Shown: piece after piece, positions 22,768 to 34,560 of the stretch | Layout: every line of letters begins with the position of its first letter | How positions within the stretch are numbered: position 1 is the first letter of the stretch | Origin: Diphasiastrum complanatum | Taxonomy: Eukaryota; Streptophyta; Lycopodiopsida; Lycopodiales; Lycopodiaceae | Length of the DNA: 64,000 nt | Assembly (NCBI GenBank): GCA_029204225.1 | Contig: MU832666.1 | Span: forward strand, 1-64,000 | Direction: 5' to 3' | Translations under genes and position numbers: made by a program | The notes under the pieces: model-generated | Told to the model about the DNA's origin: nothing | The model's input: the letters and a program-made list of their open reading frames with translations, nothing else | The model's database searches: none

Positions 22768-22770
<3 letters not shown>
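21306..22770 (-). pseudogene. LINE ORF1 and endonuclease N-terminus
   Basis: The minus strand starts an ORF1-like frame at ATG 22752 (MPPRKKMPTPPRSISP, in the context gccaccATG). A long decayed Pro/Leu/Ala/Ser-rich repeat follows, and a 16-base G run (plus strand, 22475-22490) breaks the frame. Then comes a coiled-coil segment (VSLLKEKNVLQSKVATLEQV) and a basic RNA-binding-like end (KAHNIRVRGIPDTQDAMAEA). About 21612, ORF2 starts with an endonuclease N-terminus (LRIGVWNCASIHSSSTTGDL, then DILFFMETHKSS with the catalytic Glu). It ends at GGVDCLYRESLHSSMDFIG. The rest of ORF2 continues at 16090, so both pieces are halves of one LINE. Frameshifts make it inactive. Confidence 0.8.

Positions 22771-22817
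<47 letters not shown>
22771..22817. repeat. (GA)n microsatellite 5' of LINE ORF1
   Basis: Forty-seven bases of GA on the plus strand. On the LINE strand it is a (TC)n tract that ends 18 bases before the ORF1 start codon. The same repeat class occurs at the LINE 3' end. Confidence 0.9.
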
Positions 22818-22822
<5 letters not shown>

Positions 22823-23214
22823 ACAATCGATGAGAGAGATGTGGGAGAAGCAAGAGAAGATGCATGAGGCAGAGGTAGCAGAGACAGTAAGATCTTGGTA
22901 TTCGGTGGCTGGATGGATGGACAGTGAATATAGAAGCAGTCACTTGGCACAGGTAACTTCCACATGGCCTCAGCAGCTCCATGCAGCAGTGCAAAGGCTG
23001 TCATTTGTTTTCAAACAGCTGCAGCTGGAGGCACATATACAGACCATATCCACCTCCCAAATGTGTAAAGATAGCCCTATGGCAGGATGTATGGACATGT
23101 ACCCATATACGTATAGATGCAACAATGCAGGGAAAGTATCATCATCCTTAAAACATTGTTCTCTCATTCATGAAAGGTTCTTCCGAATGCAGCTGTCGGC
23201 TCTCGTCAAATAAG

Positions 23215-23437
23215 GAAACTTCATTTTTTTAAAAACAAAATATTTGAGGAAATTATCTAGAAACTGACTACTAGAAACAGAAAGCAGCAGGGCAGATACT
23301 ATGCAGATAATCACAGCATAAATTTTTCTAAACTTAAAAAGGCCATTGGCCCCAATATCAGTGGGCAGGGAATCAAATCTGGGTCGCAATCCCAACCCAA
23401 GCACGCTACACAACTGCAACCACCGCACCACTTAGAG
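23215..23437 (-). repeat. tRNA-derived SINE
   Basis: Read on the minus strand the unit begins GGCCTCTAAGTGGTGCGG. It carries an A-box-like TGGTGCGGTGGTTGC and, about 35 bases on, a B-box-like GATTTGATTCCC inside a tRNA-like 5' end. A non-tRNA body and an AT-rich tail with a T-rich end follow. The spacing and order are those of an RNA polymerase III promoter in plant SINEs. The 3' limit and target duplications are not certain. It lies just downstream of the KNOX gene's last exon. Confidence 0.55.
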
Positions 23438-24109
23438 GCCGATTAATCACAATGTGACTGGAGAACTCATAATTAAATTAATCATAGCTTGGCAATATAA
23501 AGTCACAAGAGTCCACCAGTAAGTGGCGAGTAGATTAAAACTTCCTTTGCTCTGCTTGAGGTTAGTTCAACACCAATCTGCCAGACAAATGAGGACATAC
23601 AAGAGAATAAAATATGTATAAAATTACAAGATCTGAAAGGAACCAGTTGTGTACCAAGGTGCTAAGAATAGCTTTTCAGTGCATTCGACATATGACCATG
23701 CAATTCAAGCATGCACTAAAAAATCATACTGAGCAAATGCTCATATGACTTGAAACACAGCAGAATGATAACTGTGTATGTCAACTTCAACATGTCACAA
23801 AAGGTTTGAATACAATAATACTGCAAGAGTGCATTAGAATTGAATTTGTGCACATCGATTCAATATCACATTTGCCTTGTCAATCAACTTAATAGCAGAA
23901 AGCTACATAATCTACTTTCGTTCACCACTACTAACACAGTCTCGGTTGATTTTCTTTTCTTTCCACCGGAGAACTTGTATATGTTTCTAATGGGTCTAAT
24001 AGAATGAAGTGGATAAAATATATTGCATAATGCACTGGTGGACAGAAGCTCATAAATTATAAGTAGACTTTGAACTTACTTTCAATCTTTCATTCAACCA
24101 GAAACTACT
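23438..24109. other. 3' flank of the KNOX gene
   Basis: Non-coding DNA after the KNOX stop codon on the minus strand, likely the 3' untranslated region and terminator region. I see no other feature. Confidence 0.4.
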
Positions 24110-24247
24110 TCACCTCTGTCGCTTGTTCTTCAATGATGAAGCCGAGGCATTGTTATGCCAGTTTCTCTTTCGTTGATTGATGAACCAGTTGTTAATTTGT
24201 TTCAACTCCAAGCCAGTCTCCTGCACAAGCCTTGTCTTTTCCTCTTC
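24110..24247 (-). CDS. KNOX gene exon 5
   Basis: Acceptor CTCTATACAG|GAA. It encodes homeodomain helices 2-3 ([31 protein letters not shown]) and the basic tail NKRQR before TGA. Forty-five codons plus stop. Confidence 0.95.
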   Translation of the reverse strand, partial: EEEKTRLVQETGLELKQINNWFINQRKRNWHNNASASSLKNKRQR

Positions 24248-27200
24248 CTGTATAGAGAGTCATGCTCCCAAGTTATCTCTTCAAGAGTTCAAACCAGACA
24301 GAATGAAATGAACTTTCAAAGATTCATGTGTTCGTGACCCACCAGGTCCATAGTTCCCAGCTGACTCAAATCAATTCTTGTCAGAAATTCAGATTAAGTT
24401 GATTCAAATTCACTCAAAAAAAAAATTTGAAAGTTCAGATCAAGCATGTTCAATACCTCAAGTCCTTGCCTTACAACATTGACTGACTTTTGGACAACTC
24501 TTGACATTAAAAGATTTGAAAAATCCCTATCTTTTAATTATAGAAAAAAAACTGAAAAAAAAATATTTTCTTTCAAGAAAAATGTTTTTCCAAAATTTTA
24601 TTCTGTCACTGACCCAAATCATAATGTGGACAATATCTGATGCAACAATTTTGGACTATGGTGCTGCTAAATATTTGAGCAGGGAACTACCAACTATATA
24701 TGCAAACTTGTGTCCAGGATATACACAAAATATTGCAGGGCAATTACTGACCTACCCTGAAAGAAAGAAAGCCATAGTAACCTTAGACGAACGAATGAAC
24801 ACATTTAACTGCCACACCTGTTGGTAGCTAGCTTAGTTACCAGTCAAATGGAATCGGGTCGATTTGAAGCCAATCAAATATTTTTTCTAAGTTCAAATCA
24901 TTTTATAGCACAGGATTAAGAGAAGCTAATGGTTTCAAAAGTTTGACAAAAACATCAGGGAATATTGATATTAAAAATAAATAAAAAGGTTCTGGAAAAT
25001 TGCAATCCAATGTGAGTCTCACAGCTTTTGCGGTTTGATGGCTCTTATATAAACTAGGGTGCCCTATGCAGTTTATATTTGCCACCTGCACGTTTTCCAG
25101 TGTCTGTGTGTTATTGCTGCTGTGCTCTGATTTTCTCTCTCAAGTATGCTATTCAGTGTCCTCGTTTCCCTCTATGCTATGGCCGAAAAAGCCAATCAAA
25201 TACTTTCTAACTCAACTAAAGGCCTTGGCCAGATGCTACAGCAGTTGCCTGAACCAGAAAATGTGGCAGCCTTGCAATCTACGATCAAACAACAAGGTAG
25301 CCAGATTCATCAGTTGCTGAGCCAAACTAATTGGCTGAATCAATGATTGATTATTTTGAAGTGATGTTTGGTAGCCCTCATTTTGCTCAACGCCAGAAAT
25401 GTTTGAAGAGACTAGGGCGACCCTTATTGGATAGGCTACTTAAGCAATCAGTACTTCTATTGCCTGCATTTGAGTTTCACCATGTTATCAAGTTTTAAGT
25501 TCAATTACTTTTGAAATCACAATGACTAAGTCAAGATCAGAGGCATGGGCACATGTAATGATCCTGTTGGAAAATCATCGGGAGGATTAGGGATGAAGAA
25601 AGTCCAACGTAAGTGTGTACAAAGTCACCACCCACTGTGAAGCAATCATTAGAACATGAGTCACAAACGGTTGATCTTGTAGAAGAAGTGGAGGAAAAAA
25701 TGTTGCATGCTCAAACATCCATCGAGCATGGGGGCCCCAAGTACAAAGGGAAGAGCGGCCAAGTCAGGCTCTCAACAACAATTGCAAGAATAGTTGCTTG
25801 CAGGCAGTTCTTCTATGCAGGAGCCATTCTTTTTAATGTTATTAAGAGAAAATATTTTGCAGAGATAATTACAGAGATCGGCCCTACTTGCAAGCCTGTA
25901 TCTTACCAGACTTTGAGAGTGACCAACTTGAGAGAGGAAGGAGCTGCTCTTGGACAAAAGTTGCCAATAATAAAAGAGAAATGGGTCAAATATGAGTATA
26001 CTATGTATGTGACAGTCAGTGAGACACTCGAAGGAGGCCTTTGATAAACTTCTTAGCCACTAGTATCTATGGTTCTATTTCCCTACACACTGTTGATGCT
26101 ACTGGTTTGACCAAGATAGGTGAGTATATTTATTGACACGTGAAGATGGTCATTGAAGAGGTTGGAGCTAAAAATGTGGTGCAAGTGGTGGTGGATAATG
26201 CCAGTAATTGTCTTACTGCAGGGTTACTAGTATCCTAGAAGAGGCATAGCCTAATATTTTTTCACGCATTTGCACATGTCATTGCTTGGGCTAGTCATTC
26301 GAGGATAGTGGACGCTTGGATTGGATTGACCCTATTTTGCAGACAGCATGGAAGGTTCTTACATTCATCACCTCTCGCTGCAGAGTACTTGCACGCTTTC
26401 GTAAGTTGAGCACCCATGAACTATTGATACCCGACAAAACAAGGCTTGCGTATATGTATATTGTTTGGAAAACTTGTTGGATGTTAAGGAAGCCCTTCGA
26501 CGCTTAGTGGTTCGTAAGGAGTTGCAGGACTTAAAGTCATCCAGATCTGAGCTAGGAAAGGAGGTAGAGAGCTCGGAGCATTCTGCCTGCCCCAACATTT
26601 TGGGATGACGCACAAAAAATTATCACTCTGCTAAAACCTATCTTGAAGCTGCTAAAGGTCGCTGACAGAAAGGGAGGCACCATTCCCGCCTCGAAAATCC
26701 ACACAATTTGGCGTTTATGCAACCCTGAGCTAAAGCCATGTAAGAGTCAGCAGCTATTATGCAACACATCTAGTCCTACCCCAAACAATGTCATTGTCAC
26801 TCAGTAGATCTTGCAAGGCATACGCGTGAGGTAGTGAACTATTTGGGTCCCACCTTCCTCTACACAGTGTGTGTGGATAAGATAATGAGAGCCTCCTCAC
26901 CCTTAAAGAATGCAAACACATCTTCAATGAGTTGTCTCGATAAGAGCTAACAAACATGTGTGCTACTTAAAAGAGCTGGTAAGCAACTTAACCTCAATGC
27001 ATCAAGGGAACTTTCCAAGAAACTAAGTAATAATCTGTTCAAAGCTTTAATTAAGCTTTTGATTAAATTAATAGCGCTATGCGCATATTGACAACAATGA
27101 CATCGAGAAGTGAACCATAGCTTATGAAAGTACAATGTTCCATAAGACCTAAACGATCGTGTTCTGCTGCATGCATGAAAAAGGAATTCATATCAATAAT

Positions 27201-30200
27201 CCTGCATTGAGCATCTAGTGGCTAAATTTCGAAGGCCAGATTCGTAATCTGGACCAATCAACCTTGAAGCTATCACCATGCCAAATCAGTCAACATGGAT
27301 AAAGTTCTTAAGTCAGTCAGCTGACTCTAAATTGAAAGATACGGATCTTCAAAAGCCTTGACTGATAAGGTGGATAGCTACCATAAAGTGGCCGATGCAG
27401 AATTTCAGTTTCACAAAAGCCATCAAAAAGCTTAGATTATCTTACTAGAGCTAGATAATCAAAAAATATTCCAGTTTTGGAATTGAGATGGTATCTTATG
27501 ATTCCAGCTTCAGTCTTATACGCATTCTACTCCGAGGATGGATCCCCTAGCTGCCAATGGGTTTAGAAAACCATCTGCTATTTAAAATTATTAGAATGCG
27601 TAACTATTCTTTCTAAACCCTCCTGCTCTTTTCCACGTGTGCACATCAAAATAGAAGCAAAGTCTTAATGACATTCCTTAACTAAGAAACACATAACATT
27701 TGGCAATATATTTGAGATAGGTTTGAGCCCCTTGCTAGTAAGGAACTAAGGATCTCCTAGAAAATTATCTTCTGAATAGATTTAGACTCAGTTGCAGCGG
27801 ATCGCGATCAGCTGCAAAAACGGATCACAAGAAACTGTCCCGGATCACAAAAAAATTTGCAAATTGTTTTCTCGTTGTGGAGGGATCCACAGCTAGTTGC
27901 AATCCAAATGACCAATGAATAGCAGCAGGCAAATACAAATGAAATGATTAGCCAATGTTATATCTGCAAAAACAATTTGCTTCAGTATCTGATTGAAGTG
28001 AGTAGCAGATATTGGGGGTTAACTACCTGCAACCAAGCAACAAAACTGCTCTTTTGAAATCCTTTCACATGATACCCCATATTGGCAAGTTTGAAAACAA
28101 AAAACCAAAAAAGCGTTCCAGGAAACCCTAATGGGAAATCCCAGATCACGTTCCGGAACGTGATCCGGAACACGTTCCTTAACGTGGCCTGCATCTTTGG
28201 ATTTAGATAAGGATTAACTGCAGGCTCTAAGCCATCCTATTCACTACCACGTGTAAATATAAAGATTGTCCCAAACAATTTTGATAATTTGAATTATCCT
28301 ACTCCAAAACTATTCGAAAAGGGCTTTTTTTCATTTTGAACAAAACATGCAAAAATTCAAAATTACTAAATTAGAAAGATCTCTTATAAATTCAATTCAA
28401 ATCAATCTGGAAAGCTTTCAATTGCAATTCATTGTTACTGCGAACATATCTTAACTATGTCACTACGTTTGCCTTTCCTTTCTGTTTTCTATAATGAAAA
28501 TTTAAGCAGGCTTACTGTCACTCCGATTTTGAAACAACCAAGGAGAATGCAACCTTACCGAAGGATATGGCCACTTTGAGTGTGCATGCCACCAAGACTT
28601 AAGTACTGATGTTGTATCCCCTGGCAACTTGCCAGCACGACGCTTGCGCAAAATTTCTTCCCTTACATCATTGATCCTTGCCCTATAACCCTATGAGAAG
28701 AAAGCCTTACGAATGTAAAACCATCTTCTTATTATTGTAAGTTTTATAAAAAAATGTGGATTGAAAATATGGTAATTATTACATATCAACCAAAAAATTT
28801 AAAAAAGATACAAAGAGATTTAACCGATCGCCTATAAATAACCTTTAAAACATACTCAACTAGAGATGATCCCAATTGTCAATAATTCTATTCTGTATAA
28901 CTAGCTCTTATACAAATTTACCTGCTTCAATTCAAGCTTCAATTCATGGCGTACTCGCTCCATGAGAGTGCGCTCAGTTTCACTCGGTATAAGTGACCCA
29001 AATCCTGTCATGTCATGTCCATCAAACCCAGGATCATAGAAGTCTGTGTTTTCTACATAATCATCTTCATCATCCGACATCGTTGCACTTGCTCCTTCAC
29101 AAAGTGTAACCCCTACAGAGATAATAGTCAAAAAACTCGTTAGATACATTTTTTTTTGGCCCTTTTTAATATCTTCTTTAAAAAAATTAGAAGGGGCACA
29201 CTAGGTAATCTATTTGTTGCATGATGGATAGATTGTGCTGGAAATCTGAACCCTAAACCAATTTATTCTGAAAATCCAACTGTGCATGCTGAAAATAGAT
29301 CAGAAAAACTATAATGATCCATGCTAAAAAAATTAATTACAGCATATATTATTAAAGTTTTCATATGTGGTAACCAGGAGGCAGTGATCTACAAGGACAG
29401 TAAGTAGGTATAGAAAGGGCAAGCGATGAGTAGTAATGGCAAGCAATAGAGGAGAAATGATAGGGAAAGGCAGTGTTCAGCAAAATGGAACAAAATGAGT
29501 TTGTGATGGACTGGTAGCATAGCGATGGACAGCGAGGACAGATTCCCCCTACAAAGAGTTTAGGACATCAAACTCATAATCTGAGAAATGATACTTCTTT
29601 GACCCTTATAGATTTAGCGATTACCTAGAAGGTTCCAACTGCGACATCCTTGAGGGCACACAATTTAGGGTACTTAGCCTAATCTATTGAAATAATCTTA
29701 TCCATAGCAAAAGTGGAGTCCAACTTAATACAATAAGGATAAATAGTTGCATGTCCCAAGATAGGTGCAAGTACTCATATAACTATAGTTAGAGACGTAT
29801 GGACTAAGTGTCCAGAAGAATCACTAGAATGAAGATTTTGATGAAAGAGCACCCCAATATCGTATGAAGTGTTGCACATTGCATTGATCTCTTCATCCAT
29901 GACCTCTACGCACATGCATGGTTCCGTCAGGTATAATTTTCTTCACTTGCTTTACCACCTTTTATGCTTAACGAGTTGCTCTCAACTCCTAACCGTTCTT
30001 GACCACTCTCTGAACTTTCTGTTGGATATTGGTGATGCAGATCACTTCTCAGGCCATGTGTGTGGTCAGCTTCATCACCAGAAAGAAGCAGGAGCTAGCC
30101 TTGTTTCACACTTGCTCGTCGCCCCCTAGAACTCAAGTGTATAGCTTACAAAGGATGAAAGTTCAAAAAGTGTGACCGAGACACTCTATAGAGTCTAGAC

Positions 30201-33200
30201 AGCTTGTAGGTAGTCTTATAATATTTGACTACTACACGCCGCTGGATATCTCATATGCAGTTAGAATGGTGAGCTAGTTTATGTCAAAGCCAAAGGTTTC
30301 TCATTGGAAAGCATAGGAATAAAGTTAATATAAACCTTGACGGTTTTGTTTACAGTGTAAGCATATTGCACAAGTGATGTTGAGGATAGGAGATCTACTG
30401 CAGGATATATACATTCAGTCTCGGTACGAGAACTATTTCTTGGTTCAGCAAGAAGCAATCAAGTTGCAGATATCTTCACAAAGGGACTCGGTCAAGAAAA
30501 ATTTGAGAATTTTTGAGAACTTCTGGGCATCAATGATGATAAATTAGACATTAAGGGGGACTGTTAGAATTAATGTTTGATTACTTACCCCTTAATGATG
30601 TCATCAGGGTTATGGGCCAGCCTGCGTGCTAGTACTAGGGGCCCTATTCTATTTTTTGAAATATTTAGTTAGAATAGATGTTGACTCAAGTCAAAGATTC
30701 TATGTACTTGATTTATGGCACCAATTTTGCTAACTACAGAAATTAGATGATTTTACCATATTCAAGTACAAGTTTATGGTGATTGGTTTTGCATCTACAG
30801 TAATGACTTTGCACCTTTAGACTAGGAGAATACTATCAGACTTGGTAGGTCAAATATCTTAAGACAGATCTGGTAACTAGTTGGTTACATGTACAAGATG
30901 TTTTCTTTAGAAATTTGAGACATGATCCAGATCCATATATGGTATCTCAGATTTATGGTCCCGTTTGGGAATTCCTTGTCTACCATGTCATTAGAGTTTA
31001 TGATTTAATTTGTGGAATGAGATCATATCTGACTCTTCTGTGTGTTATATGGGTGATCCAAATTTATAACATTCATTTCTGTACTGTAAAATTTTGACAG
31101 CAAAAATGGAGTGGAAATTTTAAATACTAGGCATTCCATAAATACTAAAACTTTTTCATTAAAAAGGACACTGCTACAGATAGATACCAACAATACTAAC
31201 TATATTCTAAAAAAAGGACAGACCTGTCAGATTCAAAAGTGACTGCTCCAGCTCCCAACAGGCAACGACAGCTTCCATTGCATGGACTCGCACGTGTTGT
31301 TGCAATTGATCCTTAAAAGATTGAAGGAGAAGAACGTAGTTCGCCTACAACAAAATTAACAATACATCCCAAACACTTCAACTTTGAGCTCAAGACATAA
31401 TATTGATAAGTTGTATTCTCACTATTTTAGAGCTATACCAAAGCAAACTCAACCCAAAAAGTTATAAGAGAAACCTAGCAAATTTTTATTGCATTCAAGC
31501 AGGTAGAGTTGCATAAGTAATAGATAACTAAACTGTGACCTTTTAACCTTCGAGCAAAGGAGATTCAATCACTTCAATTTGGTGATTGGCATGCAATTAC
31601 TTGATTTTGGCACAATCGTTTGAATCTTGTATTCAATCTTATCATAACAAAAGCCATTTTAATCACAAAGAGACTAAAATCACAACATTTTATATAACAA
31701 TCCAATTCTACAAATGGCAAAGGTTGTTCAAGATCATGCTACATGATAAATCGCCAAAAATTGGCACTAACTTCCATCATATGGACTCCCAAACAACAAG
31801 CTTTCAAGTAGAACTGTCGATGTATGCATCAACATCAACTATAGCTTAACTCATTGATTTATTATGTGGATTAAATGGACTCTTAGTACCTTGTTGTCGA
31901 TTAAATACTCATTTAGAAAAGCATGGACCACTTTTGCATTAAAATGCTTTTTTATTATGAAGCCCTAATATGAGCCAAAAAAATTATAACCAAGTACTAA
32001 GTTTTGTGTCAAAAAGTATAGTGGTGGATCAATAGTCAACTCCAAATAGTCTTGCATATACAAAAAAAATTATACTACAAAATAATGTTTGTGTTTGTGC
32101 CCAACCTTTGAGGCATTCGCTAGAATAAAAAATAATTAGACCTTAATACAAGGGCCAAAGTAGTAGCCCCAATTGCAGCAAGAGGACAGGACATGTTAGT
32201 AATCTCCATAAAATGCTGACGTATGAAAATTACTTAACTTAATTTGTGTTTGAGAAAAATACATCATCCGCTAGGGCTTACAATTCTGATTCCATCCATA
32301 AATTCCATCCAGTAGGGCTCAGGATTTCAAATTCCATCCAAGATGGCCCAGGATTTCAAGTTCCACACACTTGAAGTTTAGTTGCCAAGGAAGATATTGG
32401 AGAAATATCCACACACCCGGGAACATGAACGTTTCCAAGGGAGGGGGATGGGAAAACATCACCTCATCATATATTATCGTTTTCTAGAATAATAGAGATA
32501 AAATTTGTCAAATTTTCATTCTTCATAACAAAATTCAATCACTCAAATTATAGCTGTGAAGGAAAAAATACGCCTGGTGAGCAAAAATTGGGCCAAGCGG
32601 GGAAAACAATTGGTCCTGCAGGGATCACGGTTGGGACGTCTGGAAATGCAGGGAACGTGTTCCCCCTGGAATGAGAATGTTCCGGCCCCCAGGGAATGGG
32701 AACCCATTTCCTGGTCAAAGGCGTCACCAATGAAATTGCCATGCAATATCAGGGTTAAATATTAATTTAAGTCTCGAATCACAATCTCCATTGCCTAATC
32801 ATGTATGCTTTGAGCTGACGCAGACTAAGCACACATTGCAGAAAGCTGCTTAAAAGGACTACATATGCATTATGTTGAAAACTAAACTACAAAGAAATGA
32901 AGGCAATTAAAGCTGCTCAAAAGGCCCACAAACGCACTAAATTACTAACTAAGGTACAGCAAATTAGAGACAATCAAAGATGCTCAAAAGGCCTACAGAT
33001 GCAATAAATTTTACCACCTGAAGTACAAAGCTTACCAACATAGGAAGGATGCTCTCACCATGAACCCATTCAACTCATCCTTGTCTTCACCGTTTAGGCT
33101 CTCATGGTCGTTCACTAGGACGCCATACTTCGCTGTCATGTGGCTCGCATTAGCCAACTGGGCATCGATCTTAGGCAACTGGTCCACTGGTGTGGCAGTG

Positions 33201-33886
33201 CGCAAACACGCAACATGTGCAGTCACCAACTGGTCGTACAGAGGATGTGACACGATCTCTCCTTTCAATCTCACATTCCGCCAGATACTGCTGTGATCGT
33301 CAGTGTCCGCAGCCTCTGCATCCACAATGTCGCTGCTGGTGGTAGGCTGGTAGGCCGTTGGCACATCCCCCATCATACTCTTGCATTCTTCTGATGTAGC
33401 AGCAGGGTTCTGTTCCACAGATCTCTGAAATTGGTTTTTTGCCAGTAATTGGTCGGTTACGATTTCTGCCGATGGAGGCTGTGTCTGTTGCTGCTGCAGA
33501 TTGGAAAGGGGCATGGATAGCCACTGCGCATGTGTGGTACTGCAAGGGAGCGACGAGGAGGAGCTAATGGATGCGTGAGTGGATGCGCCAGAGGAACAGT
33601 GGATGCAAACCCTGCCTCCTGAGCATGTGCACCACTTTCCGCTGCCATCCCCTGCCTCTGCTTCATTGGATTGAAGCTGCTCAGCCCTAAGCAACGCATG
33701 GCTCAGCCATGCTGGCCCTGCAAGCTTTATGTTGGCCACATGAGCCTCATCCAAGCCGCCGCCATCGTTGTGCTTCTCAGCAATTCCAAGCCCTTTAGGA
33801 TTCTCAATGGCTTCCCCTCCTCCAGCCCTTAGGCCTTCTCTTAGGGTTTGGCTTTGCACCATCGGAGAAGAACTATCAAACGCCAT
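24110..33886 (-). CDS. Class 2 KNOX homeobox transcription factor, five exons
   Basis: Joining 33886-33059, 31344-31224, 29112-28922, 28690-28559 and 24247-24110 gives an uninterrupted 469-residue protein. All four introns are GT-AG and in phase. Domains: a Ser/Gln-rich N-terminus (1-203), KNOX1 (about 208-250, [20 protein letters not shown]), KNOX2 (277-317, [20 protein letters not shown]), an acidic MSDDEDD linker, ELK (about 367-395, [20 protein letters not shown]), and a TALE homeodomain (about 394-455, PYP loop, [11 protein letters not shown]). A basic tail ends KNKRQR. The intron inside the homeodomain sits where KNOX genes usually have it. KNOX proteins are nuclear and pair with BELL partners. 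Class 2 members promote differentiation and sporophyte-phase development. KNAT3-type class 2 features are [14 protein letters not shown] and [10 protein letters not shown]. Introns of 1.7, 2.1, 0.23 and 4.3 kb hold transposon debris. The coding frame is intact. Confidence 0.95.
25550..26810 (+). pseudogene. hAT-superfamily (DUF659) transposase pseudogene
   Basis: Lying in KNOX intron 4 on the opposite strand, several frames together give a hAT/DUF659 protein: [50 protein letters not shown], and [16 protein letters not shown] with the conserved D-N-A. The stretch [20 protein letters not shown] follows near 26.6 kb. The proteins of this family are DNA transposases, and domesticated copies are frequent in plants. 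Stops (for example TAG in the VVDNAS frame region) and frame shifts show it is dead. I could not identify terminal inverted repeats or the 8-bp duplication. A short frame at 25146-25346 just upstream could be its N-terminal part but shows no motif. Confidence 0.8.
28130..28190. repeat. GGAACGTTCC-type inverted repeat cluster
   Basis: Inside KNOX intron 4, CACGTTCCGGAACGTG is a 16-bp perfect palindrome, directly followed by ATCCGGAACACGTTCC. The 12-mer GGAACACGTTCC recurs, inverted, in intron 1 at about 32653-32664. Confidence 0.7.
28559..28690 (-). CDS. KNOX gene exon 4
   Basis: Acceptor CTTCTCATAG|GGT and donor CCTTCG|GTAAGG. It encodes [20 protein letters not shown] to the homeodomain helix 1 and PYP loop, ending KWPYPS. 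Exactly 44 codons. Confidence 0.95.
28922..29112 (-). CDS. KNOX gene exon 3
   Basis: Acceptor ATCTCTGTAG|GGG and donor AAGCAG|GTAAAT. It encodes [18 protein letters not shown] through [18 protein letters not shown], which is the acidic linker and the start of ELK. Confidence 0.95.
30236..30561 (+). pseudogene. Copia RT/RNase H 3' fragment in KNOX intron 2
   Basis: The plus-strand frame reads [11 protein letters not shown], then a stop, then [12 protein letters not shown], the RT-RNase H joint of Copia. After a gap comes [20 protein letters not shown], the RNase H C-terminus. Frames are broken. The piece ends in CATTAAGGGGGAC, a polypurine tract, and abuts an LTR start at 30562. It is inserted antisense to the KNOX transcript. 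Confidence 0.8.
30562..31120 (+). repeat. 3' LTR of the intronic Copia fragment (right end uncertain)
   Basis: TGTTAGAATTAATG follows directly after the AAGGGGGAC polypurine tract. The LTR is non-coding. I can see no sure CA end before KNOX exon 2 at 31224, so the boundary is approximate. Confidence 0.55.
31224..31344 (-). CDS. KNOX gene exon 2
   Basis: Acceptor TTGTTGTAG|GCG and donor ACAG|GTCTGT. It encodes KNOX2 residues from [10 protein letters not shown] to [10 protein letters not shown]. The exon is 121 bases, leaving one base for the next codon. Confidence 0.95.
32395..32745. repeat. Decayed repeat in KNOX intron 1
   Basis: GC-richer segment with many forms of GGGAAC/GTTCCC, for example GGAACGTGTTCCCC, GAATGTTCCGG and GGGAATGGGAACCC. 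Frames are open on both strands but compositionally biased, so I do not call a gene. It shares words with the segment at 28.13-28.19 kb. Confidence 0.4.
33059..33886 (-). CDS. KNOX gene exon 1
   Basis: It runs from ATG (MAFDSSSPM) to the codon of GFM, with donor ATG|GTGAGA, and encodes residues 1-276, phase 0. It carries the N-terminal region and KNOX1. The run of Gln codons near residue 160 ([11 protein letters not shown]) is typical of transcription factor N-termini. Confidence 0.93.
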
Positions 33887-34560
33887 CAGTTCTTACTGTC
33901 AAATTTATGGCTATGAAGCAAGGATGCCAAAATGCTTGTCTTGAAGGCTTGAAGCAAGGCAAGGCCATGGAAACCTGTGCTATCCAGTTGCCCTATGTCC
34001 AAGCCGTTGCTAGCCTATTCATAAAATCCATTCTGCGGCATATAGAATGAAATCCTCACATGTCGCCAAATGCAAAAGAGCTACAATCTGCTGCCAAATC
34101 TTGCAGCAGCGGACGAAAAGGCTTACTGCTCGATAAGATGATGCGATAGGCTAAATGATGCAAAAACAAGCAAAATGATACTCAAAACTATACAAGAAAT
34201 GAAACAAGCAAAATAGTTCCAGATTAGTGCCCCAGCAGCATTGAATAGTTGCTAGGAAGAACAGCCACAATGGGAATGCGGTTCAAAATGTGCAGCGATG
34301 GCGGAGAGACAGAGTGCAGATGTCGGTGGCATTGAGAAAGCTCGGACAGAGTTCGAGGCTCGAGCTTTGTTTTCCTGTTTTCTTCCAGAGTAGCGTGTAC
34401 TAGTAGGAGAGTGGACTCGTGTATTTATTATTAGTTGAAAGAAAGAGAGGTCGGAAGCAAAACAAAAAAAAAAAGCAAAAAACACAAGAATAGTACACGC
34501 CATTAAGTTCATTTCGTGTGAAAAATGTCTTTCTTTGGAGAGACCATTTGAGTTTATCTT
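33887..34560 (-). promoter_or_regulatory. KNOX 5' untranslated and promoter region (inferred)
   Basis: DNA immediately upstream of the KNOX ATG. A TATA-like AATAATAAATACACG lies on the minus strand near 34420-34434, and pyrimidine-rich leader sequence follows. Nothing else explains this segment. Its role is inferred from position only. Confidence 0.35.

Noticed and set aside
25146-25346. A 66-codon ORF starting near [12 protein letters not shown]
   Set aside because: Protein-like but without a recognised motif. It may be part of the hAT pseudogene, so it was not listed as a gene.
32543-32765. Overlapping frames on both strands in KNOX intron 1
   Set aside because: Biased composition from GGAAC/GTTCC words, with no domain and no splice context, so treated as a decayed repeat.
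33060-33699. Smaller frames on both strands within KNOX exon 1
   Set aside because: They are shadows of the KNOX coding sequence, whose frame joins the downstream exons.
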